A DNA stretch of 64,000 nt from Pseudoalteromonas rubra (GTDB lineage Bacteria > Pseudomonadota > Gammaproteobacteria > Enterobacterales > Alteromonadaceae). Within the stretch, counting starts at the first letter, position 1. Each line of letters starts with the position of its first letter. The stretch spans positions 26,371 to 90,370 of the forward strand of contig NZ_PNCI01000024.1 in NCBI RefSeq assembly GCF_005887095.1. The letters run 5' to 3'. Positions 33,218 through 41,209 of the stretch are shown here, piece by piece. The notes under the pieces are model-generated. The model made no database searches and was not told the DNA's origin. It saw only the letters and a program-made list of their open reading frames with translations. The position numbers were made by a program, and so were the translations under genes.

Positions 33218-34480
33218 ATGTCGATGTTTACGTCTTATCTGAAGCTCAGTGTTGAGTACCGCTGCATGCTCGTAGCGGCATTCGTATTTAATCTGGGCTT
33301 TTACATGCTGATCCCGTTTTTGGCGGGTTACCTTAAGCAAGACTTGCTGCTGAGCGCCACCCTGGTTGGACTGGTTTTGGGTGTGCGCTCTTTTTGCCAG
33401 CAAGGTCTGTTTCTGGTCGGTGGATTATTGGCCGATCTGTTTGGGGTTAAAAAGCCCATCGTTGCAGGCTGTTTGCTGAGAGCTTTGGGCTTTTGTCTGT
33501 TTTTGTTTTCACAGGTGACAGAGTTACTGTTTTTAGCTGCCTTTTTGACTGGCTTTGCAGGGGCACTATTTACACCCGCGGCACAGTCTTATTTTTCCAA
33601 ACAAACTGAGCTCAGCAGTGCCCAGATGTTCGCCCTGGTCGGGGTTGCGAGAAATGGGGGGGAACTATTGGGGCCCGTATGTGGGCTTATGCTACTGACC
33701 GTGAGCTTTGATGTGTTGTGTGTGGTATCGGCGCTACCTTTTGCGCTCTTTGCTGTGCTCTTTGCAGTGTTATTGCCGGGTAAGCAGGCGCAAACGAGCA
33801 GCAATGTAAAATCAGCATCAGGGGGGGGTGGTATATCGGCAATGATTGCGGGTGTACTGGGAAATCGGAAGTTCTTGTTATTCTCCATCATCATGTCCGG
33901 ATACTTTATGCTGATCAATCAGATCTCTTTTGCTATTCCGCTACATCTGGTGACGCAGTCAGGAGAGCCCAAAGAGGTGGCCTGGGTGCTGACTTTGTGC
34001 GCACTTATCGCCATTGTTTTGCAATTTCCAGTAACACGCCTGTGTGAGCGCTGGCTGTCACCCGAAAAGTGGATCAGCATAGGGATTGCCCTGATGGGAC
34101 TGTCATTTGCGACTCTGGTACCAAACTGGGCATATCAGTCGGGTGTTTTGTATTACCTGCCCATGAGCTTGCTGGCCATACTATTTACGCTCGGTACCAT
34201 GGTGAGCTTTCCGTTTATCATGAGCCAGATTTCTGTACTGGCTGAGGGGAAATCCGTTGCAACGCATTACGGGTTTTTCTATTTGTTTGCCGGTGTCGGC
34301 TTAATTGCAGGGAGCGCCCTGGTGGGGGTTGCATTTGACTATACGGCACTCAATGACAATCTCGCCTGGTATTGCCTGATAGCCATCGGTGTCTTAACCG
34401 CAGTGCTGAACACTGTGTTTATGGCAGCGCCCGGTACCAATTCTCAAATTCAAACAACCAGTCCATCTACACCAAAGTAA
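33218..34480 (+). CDS. MFS transporter, probable metallophore exporter
   Basis: 420 residues with about 12 hydrophobic helices. The first helices (CMLVAAFVFNLGFYMLIPFLAGYL) and the loop GVRSFCQQGLFLVGGLLADLFGVKKPIV carry the MFS motif-A features. ATG at 33218, six bases after the synthase stop, or ATG 33224. In CntLME-type systems an MFS protein (CntE) exports the freshly made metallophore; the same role here is inferred from its place directly behind the synthase. Confidence 0.88.
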   Translation: MSMFTSYLKLSVEYRCMLVAAFVFNLGFYMLIPFLAGYLKQDLLLSATLVGLVLGVRSFCQQGLFLVGGLLADLFGVKKPIVAGCLLRALGFCLFLFSQVTELLFLAAFLTGFAGALFTPAAQSYFSKQTELSSAQMFALVGVARNGGELLGPVCGLMLLTVSFDVLCVVSALPFALFAVLFAVLLPGKQAQTSSNVKSASGGGGISAMIAGVLGNRKFLLFSIIMSGYFMLINQISFAIPLHLVTQSGEPKEVAWVLTLCALIAIVLQFPVTRLCERWLSPEKWISIGIALMGLSFATLVPNWAYQSGVLYYLPMSLLAILFTLGTMVSFPFIMSQISVLAEGKSVATHYGFFYLFAGVGLIAGSALVGVAFDYTALNDNLAWYCLIAIGVLTAVLNTVFMAAPGTNSQIQTTSPSTPK

Positions 34481-34489
34481 GGATTAACC

Positions 34490-34942
34490 ATGATTCAACT
34501 AACCCAAGCGCAGCAACGTGCTTATATGTCAGACTACCTCGAAAATGGCTGGCGTGAAGAGCGTATGTCTTTTAGCTCTGTCTCCCTGGAGCCCGGCTAT
34601 ATTGACGGTCGCATTAATGTTGAGCATTTTCAAATGCCCGGAGATGGCCGTTTTCATTTTAGCGCTCAAAGCGCCATGATCTGGATTTCCCAGCTGGGGA
34701 TTATTTACGGATGCTGGGATAACCAGTTGACCGAAAAGGTAGGGGAAGTCTACCTCAGAGACTTAGACATTAAGTTTAAACGAACTATCAATACGACTGA
34801 AGAAGTCCGCTTTGAAGGGTTCTTCCCTAAGCATTGTAAAAAGCGATTGTCCGATAACCTGGTCTATTATAAGAATGGCCAGATCCACGTCGAAGGCGGC
34901 GCTTTCACAGGCACAGCGAGCTTTCTGGTACCAACTGGTTAA
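34490..34942 (+). CDS. Hotdog-fold protein (FabZ/FcoT-like), unknown function
   Basis: 150 residues. The pattern EPGYIDGRINVEHFQMPGDGRFHFSAQSAMIWISQLGIIYG, with a central HFSAQ helix followed by strands (YLRDLDIKFKRTI, EEVRFEGFF), fits a single hotdog domain like FabZ or FcoT thioesterases. FcoT-type proteins occur in mycobacterial metallophore clusters, but the resemblance here is weak. It ends the Zur-box-controlled operon. It could process an acyl part of the metallophore or be a dehydratase of unrelated function. Confidence 0.6.
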   Translation: MIQLTQAQQRAYMSDYLENGWREERMSFSSVSLEPGYIDGRINVEHFQMPGDGRFHFSAQSAMIWISQLGIIYGCWDNQLTEKVGEVYLRDLDIKFKRTINTTEEVRFEGFFPKHCKKRLSDNLVYYKNGQIHVEGGAFTGTASFLVPTG

Positions 34943-34985
34943 TGGGGCTGGTAAATAAAAACTGTTCCTATTTAGTGTTTTGATG

Positions 34986-35000
34986 TTATGTTATAACTAA
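34986..35000. promoter_or_regulatory. Zur-like half-preserved palindrome at the ABC operon
   Basis: TTATGTTATAACTAA repeats the core of the palindrome at 32346 (TTATGTTATAAC identical, right arm changed). It lies 105 bases before the ABC ATPase start, in a non-coding region of 162 bases. Confidence 0.55.
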
Positions 35001-35104
35001 ACGTGGCGTTGATTGCGTCTATTCGAACCGTTCATGCTCAACCAGGCTGACACACTAGCTGGTCCGGGCGTGCGCGGTTTTTATCGTATCAGGGAGTATT
35101 CTTA

Positions 35105-35827
35105 GTGTTAGAAGCCATACAGTTAAACAAGTCCTTTGCGGATAAGCAGGTGATCACCGATCTGAGCTTTAAAGTGGCACAGGGTGAGATCATGTGTCTG
35201 CTGGGTGCCAATGGTGCAGGAAAAAGTACCACACTCAATATTTTTCTTAATTTCCTTCAGCCTGACAGCGGTCAGGCACTGATCGACGGTATCGATGTGC
35301 ACCAAAGCGCCAGCAGTAAAGACAAGTTGGTGTACTTACCTGAGCAGGTAAACCTGTATCAGGAGTTTAATGCCATTGATAACCTCAAGTACCTTGCCAG
35401 TCTGTCTGGATTGACGATCAGTGACGCACAGATCCACGCAGCGCTGGACGAAACCGGCCTGGAACCAAATGCCCGCAAACAATCATTAAAAAATTATTCG
35501 AAAGGCATGCGACAAAAGGTCGGTATCGCATTTGCGATTATGCGTCAGGCTAAAGTTCTGTTGCTGGATGAACCAACCTCTGGCCTGGATCCGAGTGCAA
35601 CGCTGGAATTCATCGGCATTATTGAGCGGCTCGCAAAAAAAGGAGCGGCTATTTTGATGGTCACGCACGACTTTTATTGTGCCCACACGCTGGCAGATAA
35701 AATCGGCATTATGGATAAGGGTCAGCTACTGACACTGCTGGATAACAATCAATTGCCTCTGAGCAGCTTAGAAACCACTTACCATGAACTCATTTCAGGG
35801 AAAGCCGCCATGCGAGCTGCCAGCTAA
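35105..35827 (+). CDS. ABC-2-type exporter ATP-binding protein
   Basis: 240 residues. Walker A GANGAGKST, Q-loop region LPEQVNLYQEFNAIDNL, signature YSKGMRQKVGIAFAIMRQ, Walker B VLLLDEPTSGLDPS and H-loop VTHDFY are all present; this is the class of the Nos/DrrA-like exporters. The start is ATT/TTG-poor: GTG at 35105 is used, with AGGGAG eight bases ahead. It is followed by two ABC-2-type permeases. The upstream Zur-like box suggests zinc-linked control. Confidence 0.9.
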   Translation: MLEAIQLNKSFADKQVITDLSFKVAQGEIMCLLGANGAGKSTTLNIFLNFLQPDSGQALIDGIDVHQSASSKDKLVYLPEQVNLYQEFNAIDNLKYLASLSGLTISDAQIHAALDETGLEPNARKQSLKNYSKGMRQKVGIAFAIMRQAKVLLLDEPTSGLDPSATLEFIGIIERLAKKGAAILMVTHDFYCAHTLADKIGIMDKGQLLTLLDNNQLPLSSLETTYHELISGKAAMRAAS

Positions 35828-35866
35828 GGCTGACTTGTTGATGTAGAAACAGGAATTGTCTGACAC

Positions 35867-37306
35867 ATGAATAATAAAATAATGCAGATCTGTCGCCATG
35901 AACTGGCCAGTAAGCGCAAAAGCCCGAGCCTGTGGTTGCTCTTTTTTATGACTCAGCTATTGCTGGCGGTCGCCTTGTTTACAGGGTGGCAGCAGTACCA
36001 GCAAAGTGTCCATACCCAAACCAAAGCGCAGGAAATTGTCGAGCAGCAGTGGAATGCACAACCCGACAGACACCCGCACCGGGTCGCGCATTTTGGCCAC
36101 TTTGCATTTCGCCCGCCCAGTGCGCTGAGCTTTTTTGATCTGGGTGTAAACGCCTGGGTCGGCGACAGTATCTTTTTGGAAGCACACAAACAAAATAGTG
36201 CTAACTTTGCAAACGATCAGGACGGCGGAACTCTGCTGCGCTTTTCCGAGCTCAGTAGTGCCAATATATTGCTGATCATCTGGCCGTTGCTGATCATTGC
36301 ACTGGGCTTTGCCAGTGTCAGTGGCGAGCAAAAAAGTGGCACATTACGACAGCTGATGTCGATGGGCGTGTCATTCCGCGCGCTGGTGACAGGAAAAAGT
36401 CTCAGTTACTTGTTCTTATCTGTGATCTTTATCTTACCCGTGTTTGTGTTAGCACTGGGCCTGGCGGCCAGCGCTGGCGCGCAATTCTCTGCCGAAGCAC
36501 CGTTAAGGTTGTTGCTGTTGTTGGGGGCTTATCTGCTTTACTGCCTGTTCTGGATTGCCGTGACTTTGCTGGTGTCGAGTCTGGTAAAAGCCCCCAAACA
36601 GGCACTTGTATTGCTAACCTCGGTGTGGTTTATCCTGACTATTCTGATGCCGCGCATGCTGGCGGAATTTGCCCATCACCAATACCCCCACCAAAAGCGT
36701 AATGACTTTGAACTGGCGGTCAAGCTGGATAACCGCAAAGTGGGCGACAGTCACAACCCGAACGATCCGTACTTTAGTAAATTTCGCGAAGAAACGCTGA
36801 AAAAATATGGTGTGTCTTCGGTCGAAGAGCTGCCTGTTAACTACAAAGGGCTGGTGATGCAAGAAGGTGAGAAACTCAACGCCGAAATCTACAAAAAGCA
36901 CTATCAACAGCAGGTTGCTCAGTTTGATGCACAGCGACAGTTTGTCAGCCAGTTTTACTGGATTAACCCTTATCTGTTTGTGCGTGACTTTTCCATGGCA
37001 CTGACGCGCACCGATACCCGTCACTTCCTGGACTTTGAACAACAGGCAGAGGCACACAGATACGCGCGTATTCAAAAGCTTAATCAGTTGCACACCAATG
37101 AGATCCATCATCACAACGACAGAGCACAACGCGTTGATAAGTCCTACTGGCAGGAGTTTGATGCGTTTCACTACACCATGCCCACGCTGAGCTGGTCACT
37201 GAGCGCTTTTTCTCTGGCCTGGGCTTTACCGCTGCTGGCGGTGATAGCGCTGTATATTTTCCTGAACTCAAATGGGATGCAGAGGAGGATTTATGCTGCT
37301 GTTTAA
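35867..37306 (+). CDS. ABC-2-type permease (DUF3526-like), subunit 1
   Basis: 479 residues. An N-terminal helix (LWLLFFMTQLLLAVALFTGW) is followed by a large external domain, then helices near residues 143-260 (ILLIIWPLLIIALGFASVSGEQKSGTLRQLMSMG is the ABC-2 coupling region), a second soluble domain of about 150 residues and a final helix before the C-terminus. Two large permeases with one ATPase form a heterodimeric exporter. Its end overlaps the next gene by 14 bases. Confidence 0.85.
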   Translation: MNNKIMQICRHELASKRKSPSLWLLFFMTQLLLAVALFTGWQQYQQSVHTQTKAQEIVEQQWNAQPDRHPHRVAHFGHFAFRPPSALSFFDLGVNAWVGDSIFLEAHKQNSANFANDQDGGTLLRFSELSSANILLIIWPLLIIALGFASVSGEQKSGTLRQLMSMGVSFRALVTGKSLSYLFLSVIFILPVFVLALGLAASAGAQFSAEAPLRLLLLLGAYLLYCLFWIAVTLLVSSLVKAPKQALVLLTSVWFILTILMPRMLAEFAHHQYPHQKRNDFELAVKLDNRKVGDSHNPNDPYFSKFREETLKKYGVSSVEELPVNYKGLVMQEGEKLNAEIYKKHYQQQVAQFDAQRQFVSQFYWINPYLFVRDFSMALTRTDTRHFLDFEQQAEAHRYARIQKLNQLHTNEIHHHNDRAQRVDKSYWQEFDAFHYTMPTLSWSLSAFSLAWALPLLAVIALYIFLNSNGMQRRIYAAV

Positions 37307-38651
37307 ACTTGAATGCAAGCGCCTGTTTGCCGGCACTATTAACAAGCTGGTTCTGGTGTTATTTATCGTATCGGGTGTATTTGCCATTTATCAGGGCGCG
37401 CTTGGTTACAAGTCGGTGCGTATCGACCAGTATAAATCTATGGTGGTATTTCAGAAGGAGCGGGAGCATGTGAACAGCCGAGAAACTCTGCCGGCTGCGG
37501 GCTCTTTGGCATATTACGCCAGTGCACCAACAGAGTGGAAGCTGAGTCCCTGGGCTGCGCTGTTTGTGGGGGAAACACCGTCCTCTATGGTGGCGTCTAA
37601 AGTGCGTGCCACGGCACTGCAAAGTCAGATCTTCAATCGCGAAATTGTCAACCCGGCTCAGCAACGGGCTGGCGGATTGGATCTTGGCTTTGTATTGGTT
37701 TATTTTCTGCCATTGGTGATTGGAATCCTGACGGTTACTCTGATCTCAGACGAGCAGCACGCTGGCCGCTGGCGATTGCTTAATGCGTTGCCCAATAGCG
37801 CCTTCAGGTTGCTTGGCAAACAGATCGCGCTTAGGTTTGTGGTGATCTGGTTGCTGGTGGTTACCTTGCTGGTCAGTGCCGCCATGATACTGTCTTTGCC
37901 TTTTGATGCTGTATTCTGGATTGTACTGGGGGCAACCAGCCTGTATATGGTGTTCTGGTTTGCGCTGGCCACACTGATCATGAGCTTTGGCAAAAACAGC
38001 GTGGTCAATAGCCTGGCCTATCTAAGCAGCTGGGTCGTTCTGGCACTGCTGGTGCCGGGAGCCGTGCACTTATACTTGTCTGCACAATACCAAAGTGATG
38101 CGCCCCTTGAGATAACACTGCAACAACGTATGACGCTCAATGATGGCTGGGACAAAGACAAACAAGCCACGCTCAATGAGTTTCTGACGCACGAACCCGC
38201 CTGGCAGGATACGACTCCGTTGGGTGAAGCATTTGACTGGAAATGGTACTACGCACAGCAGCACATGAGTGACCTTGCGGTACAGGCCATTGTTGAGGAG
38301 AACATAAGAAACAATCAGGCACGTCAGGCGCGACTGCAATCACTCAGCGTACTGTCTCCGGCACTGTTTTTCCAGCTCACCCTGAACGAACTTGCCAATA
38401 CCAGTAGTGGTTATCAACTGCAATATCGACAGCAAGTGGCTGAATATCATCAGACCATTCGCCATTTCTTCTATGATTTCCTGTTTTTCGATCAGCCGGT
38501 GACACGTCAGGATGTGGAAGACTTTCCGCTGTTTAAAGCACAACCCATGAAGACACAAAATGGCCTGTGGAAATTGCTGGTCAGTGCTGTATTTGTGTTG
38601 GTCATTGCTGCACTGGCGATTGTCAGGATCCGACAAGTAAGGCCACTGTAA
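37293..38651 (+). CDS. ABC-2-type permease (DUF3526-like), subunit 2
   Basis: 452 residues from the ATG at 37293, chosen for GAGGAGG six bases ahead. Same plan as subunit 1: N-terminal helix (LVLVLFIVSGVFAIY), external domain, a helix cluster with TLISDEQHAGRWRLLNALPNSAFRLLGKQIALR (coupling region), a second soluble domain and a C-terminal helix. The substrate is unknown; membership in a Zur-like regulated block favours a metal- or metallophore-related job. Confidence 0.83.
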   Translation: MLLFKLECKRLFAGTINKLVLVLFIVSGVFAIYQGALGYKSVRIDQYKSMVVFQKEREHVNSRETLPAAGSLAYYASAPTEWKLSPWAALFVGETPSSMVASKVRATALQSQIFNREIVNPAQQRAGGLDLGFVLVYFLPLVIGILTVTLISDEQHAGRWRLLNALPNSAFRLLGKQIALRFVVIWLLVVTLLVSAAMILSLPFDAVFWIVLGATSLYMVFWFALATLIMSFGKNSVVNSLAYLSSWVVLALLVPGAVHLYLSAQYQSDAPLEITLQQRMTLNDGWDKDKQATLNEFLTHEPAWQDTTPLGEAFDWKWYYAQQHMSDLAVQAIVEENIRNNQARQARLQSLSVLSPALFFQLTLNELANTSSGYQLQYRQQVAEYHQTIRHFFYDFLFFDQPVTRQDVEDFPLFKAQPMKTQNGLWKLLVSAVFVLVIAALAIVRIRQVRPL

Positions 38652-38668
38652 CTCCTTCCTCTTAGTAA

Positions 38669-38691
38669 ATACGGGCGGCAATCGCCCGTAT
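38669..38691 (+). terminator. Hairpin terminator after the ABC operon
   Basis: ATACGGGCG and CGCCCGTAT form a perfect nine-base stem with a five-base loop, 18 bases beyond the stop. The following T tract is weak. Confidence 0.65.
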
Positions 38692-38798
38692 GCTTTAGCC
38701 AACAGCATAGGTAATTGTCGAACAAGACAGTTGTCGTCTTAGGTAATGCACAGTAGGATGGATGTTTCTAATTTTTATCCATTCGCTAAGGGACTGTC

Positions 38799-39293
38799 AT
38801 GTTATCACTCAGACCATTTGAACCTGCCGATGAATCAAGCCTGGTTAGCTATTTAAATAATCCGGCGACGGTGCACTTTTTGTCACCAAAGGTCCCTTCT
38901 CCTTACACTGTGGAAGATGCGCAGTGGTGGATCAACACGGGCAGTCGAGAAGGGATCACCCGAGCGATTATTCTGGATGGTACATTGGTTGGATGCATCG
39001 GGGCGCGTCAGGGCACCTTTGAGTATTGTCGCAGCGCAGAAATTGGCTACTGGCTGGCTGAAGAATACTGGGGCAAAGGCATTACCGGCCGGGCATTGCA
39101 GTTGCTGACAGACGAGATTGAAGCCACCACAGACCTGGTTCGATTAGAAGCGGTGGTTTTCGCACAAAACGCGCGTTCTGAGCGGGTACTGGAAAAAGCA
39201 GGCTTTGAATTTGAAGGGGTACGTCGTCAGGCAATCTACAAAAACGGTTCTTTTTCTGACGCCCGTTTGTTTGGCAAACTGCTCATCTGCTGA
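38799..39293 (+). CDS. GNAT-family N-acetyltransferase (RimJ/RimL-like)
   Basis: 164 residues. The acetyl-CoA fold is seen in LRPFEPADESSLVSYLNN, GCIGARQG, AEIGYWLAEEYWGKGITGRALQLLTD (CoA-loop region) and RSERVLEKAGFEFEGVRRQAIYKNG. This is the class that acetylates protein N-termini or small amines; the substrate is not predictable. ATG at 38799 follows AAGGGA. It stands alone. Confidence 0.9.
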   Translation: MLSLRPFEPADESSLVSYLNNPATVHFLSPKVPSPYTVEDAQWWINTGSREGITRAIILDGTLVGCIGARQGTFEYCRSAEIGYWLAEEYWGKGITGRALQLLTDEIEATTDLVRLEAVVFAQNARSERVLEKAGFEFEGVRRQAIYKNGSFSDARLFGKLLIC

Positions 39294-39334
39294 AATCGCT
39301 ATCGGCAACATACTATCGGCAATAACAAAACAAT

Positions 39335-39361
39335 GACGGGCCGGATTAGCCGCAGCCCGTC
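39335..39361 (+). terminator. Terminator after the acetyltransferase
   Basis: GACGGGC and GCCCGTC form a seven-base stem followed by TTCTTTGTTT; it lies between convergent genes and may act on both. Confidence 0.6.
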
Positions 39362-39369
39362 TTCTTTGT

Positions 39370-40506
39370 TTATCTCTTCAAGTTAAATTTAAATGCATCA
39401 GGTTTAAGCTGTTTTACCTCGGGGATAAAATACCGGGTATCATAGATGCCTTCATAATCGTGCCAGTGCAGGCCCTCGTCATCGCTATCTGACTCATCAT
39501 AATGCCAGGGTTCCAGTGGTTCGCGCAGAAAGCTTACATGCAGGTGGTTTTTGTGGTTTGCTTTGACCTGGGTTACACCAGTGAGGTTATCGGCAAAGAT
39601 GATCTGAGTGGCGCCCAGCTGGACCAGTGCATCTACCAGGCTTTGTGTCGCCTGGCGGTCATACGCCGCATCGCCGACACTGATGGGGCCACTTTGGGTG
39701 CCGATCGGGCGAATGTCCACCGTGCCACCAAATTTATGGGTAAAGTGCGGCGGGTTTATGCCACCCCAGCGCATGGTGGCACCGGTAATGGTTAAATGAT
39801 CGGGCATACCTGCTGGCTTATCGGGCTGGGCATGCCAGGCTTGCCCCAGGTTTTGCAATGCCGTGAGTAAGTCTGGGTGTAAATGACGGCCTACCAACCC
39901 TGACGTCGTCAGACCCTGCGACGGTGTGTCCGGGATAGCAACCAGCCCGGTAACTGCGCATTTCACTTGTAATACGAGCTGTTGGGTGCTGGTCTGAGCG
40001 ATGAATTGATCTGTACCTGGCGTAGCGTCGTTGCCACAGCTATGAAAATTGTCAATCGAGACAACAACCTGGCCTTTGGCATCCGTTACCGGAGTGGATA
40101 CGTCATAGGGCGCCGTTAAACGAAACAGGCCTTGTTCAATCCGGGTCAGAACTTTAGCGCGTACACTGCTGCTAAATCGGGCGGCCATACCTGTCGGGTC
40201 GCGCCACTGTGGCGAAGTGAGGGTAAGAGGGGCCGCGCTTACCTTAACCGGCTCACCCACTATGGGCAGGCCCTGGCCGTTGGTTAACGTGAGTGTCCAT
40301 ATGGCGGTATTGCCATTTTTAGGGTAGAGGGTGACCTCGGTGGCGTTTTCGAACCATTGCTGGCCAAAGTAGCCACTGCCATCGGGCGCCATTATCAAAC
40401 CATCATAATAAAACTGGCCGGACAGGGTTGAGGTATATGGTGTATTTGCAAAAACCGGGCAGCATATACCCAGTGCGGCGCTAATGAGCGCAATCCGTGC
40501 TTTCAT
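39370..40506 (-). CDS. Secreted MepA/LAS-like peptidase with N-terminal Ig-like region
   Basis: 378 residues with a signal peptide (cleavage after VFA near residue 21). The N-terminal half is strand-rich without a known motif; the C-terminal half has LAS-metallopeptidase features: HKFGGTVDIRPIG (zinc His and Asp) and NHKNHLHVSF (catalytic and zinc His), as in MepA and M15/M74 murein endopeptidases. It probably cleaves peptidoglycan cross-links in the periplasm or outside the cell. Standalone gene. Confidence 0.8.
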   Translation of the reverse strand: MKARIALISAALGICCPVFANTPYTSTLSGQFYYDGLIMAPDGSGYFGQQWFENATEVTLYPKNGNTAIWTLTLTNGQGLPIVGEPVKVSAAPLTLTSPQWRDPTGMAARFSSSVRAKVLTRIEQGLFRLTAPYDVSTPVTDAKGQVVVSIDNFHSCGNDATPGTDQFIAQTSTQQLVLQVKCAVTGLVAIPDTPSQGLTTSGLVGRHLHPDLLTALQNLGQAWHAQPDKPAGMPDHLTITGATMRWGGINPPHFTHKFGGTVDIRPIGTQSGPISVGDAAYDRQATQSLVDALVQLGATQIIFADNLTGVTQVKANHKNHLHVSFLREPLEPWHYDESDSDDEGLHWHDYEGIYDTRYFIPEVKQLKPDAFKFNLKR

Positions 40507-40630
40507 AATGTCTCTCCTTGAGTTGTCTTCTCAAGGCTAGCAGCTCAGAGGGGTGTGACAAATTTATTAAGGTGCAGATTTTTCATGCAACTTTTCATGC
40601 AAAAGGGGAAAAACAGAAAGGGCAGAAACG

Positions 40631-40654
40631 AAAAAAGCGAGCCTTAGCTCGCTT
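40631..40654 (-). terminator. Intrinsic terminator of the cold-shock gene
   Basis: AAGCGAGC and GCTCGCTT form an eight-base stem with loop CTTA/TAAG; on the minus strand it is followed by six T. It lies 21 bases beyond the stop. Confidence 0.85.
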
Positions 40655-40675
40655 TTCTTGCAAAATGCGTAGTAA

Positions 40676-40885
40676 TTAAAGAACTACGATTTTGTCAGCC
40701 TGAGGACCTTTTTGACCCTGAGACACTGTGAATTCTACGCTCTGGCCTTCAACCAAAGTTTTGAAGCCGTCGCCTTGGATAGCGCTGAAGTGAGCGAATA
40801 CGTCAGGGCCATTTTCCTGAGAAATGAAACCAAAACCTTTAGACTCGTTGAACCACTTAACTGTACCAGTAACTGTGTTAGACAT
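40676..40885 (-). CDS. CspA-family cold-shock protein
   Basis: 69-residue OB-fold protein. The RNA-binding motifs [12 protein letters not shown] (RNP1) and VFAHFSAI (RNP2) are intact. The start [10 protein letters not shown] at 40885 is preferred over an in-frame start at 40942, which would add a hydrophobic extension foreign to the family. It melts secondary structure in RNA in the cytoplasm. The upstream gap of over 300 bases suits the long leader usual for cold-induced csp genes. Confidence 0.95.
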   Translation of the reverse strand: MSNTVTGTVKWFNESKGFGFISQENGPDVFAHFSAIQGDGFKTLVEGQSVEFTVSQGQKGPQADKIVVL

Positions 40886-41209
40886 AGTATTAACCTGTAA
40901 TATAAATAAAAAATTAACCTTCGATAGGTGTGAATGCATCAAAAGTAGAGGTGAAACTTAAATACTGCAGGTTGTGTTACGCGGTGTAAAACAACGAATT
41001 GTAGGATGTAAATATCGACTTTCTTTCTAGCGGCCTTCACTCTACAGGGACTCTCTGGGTCTGTCTAGTATTATTTGTACAAATTTTAAATTTGTTTGTA
41101 TGTGCTCGGTCATTAAGTAAGAGCCTAAATTGATACTGGCGGGCAAAGCAAGAATGTTAATTCCGGATAGTACGCTACACTTGGATTAGGTGCCGTGGTG
41201 GAGAAAAGA
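40886..41209. other. Non-coding gap between csp and the TPR kinase (csp leader)
   Basis: About 324 bases, divergent genes on either side. It likely holds the long 5' leader of the cold-shock mRNA and both promoters. No further gene or clear hairpin was identified. Confidence 0.5.

Noticed and set aside
36614..37171. 185-residue minus-strand frame inside the ABC permease gene
   Set aside because: Antisense to a well supported gene, no ribosome site or motif.
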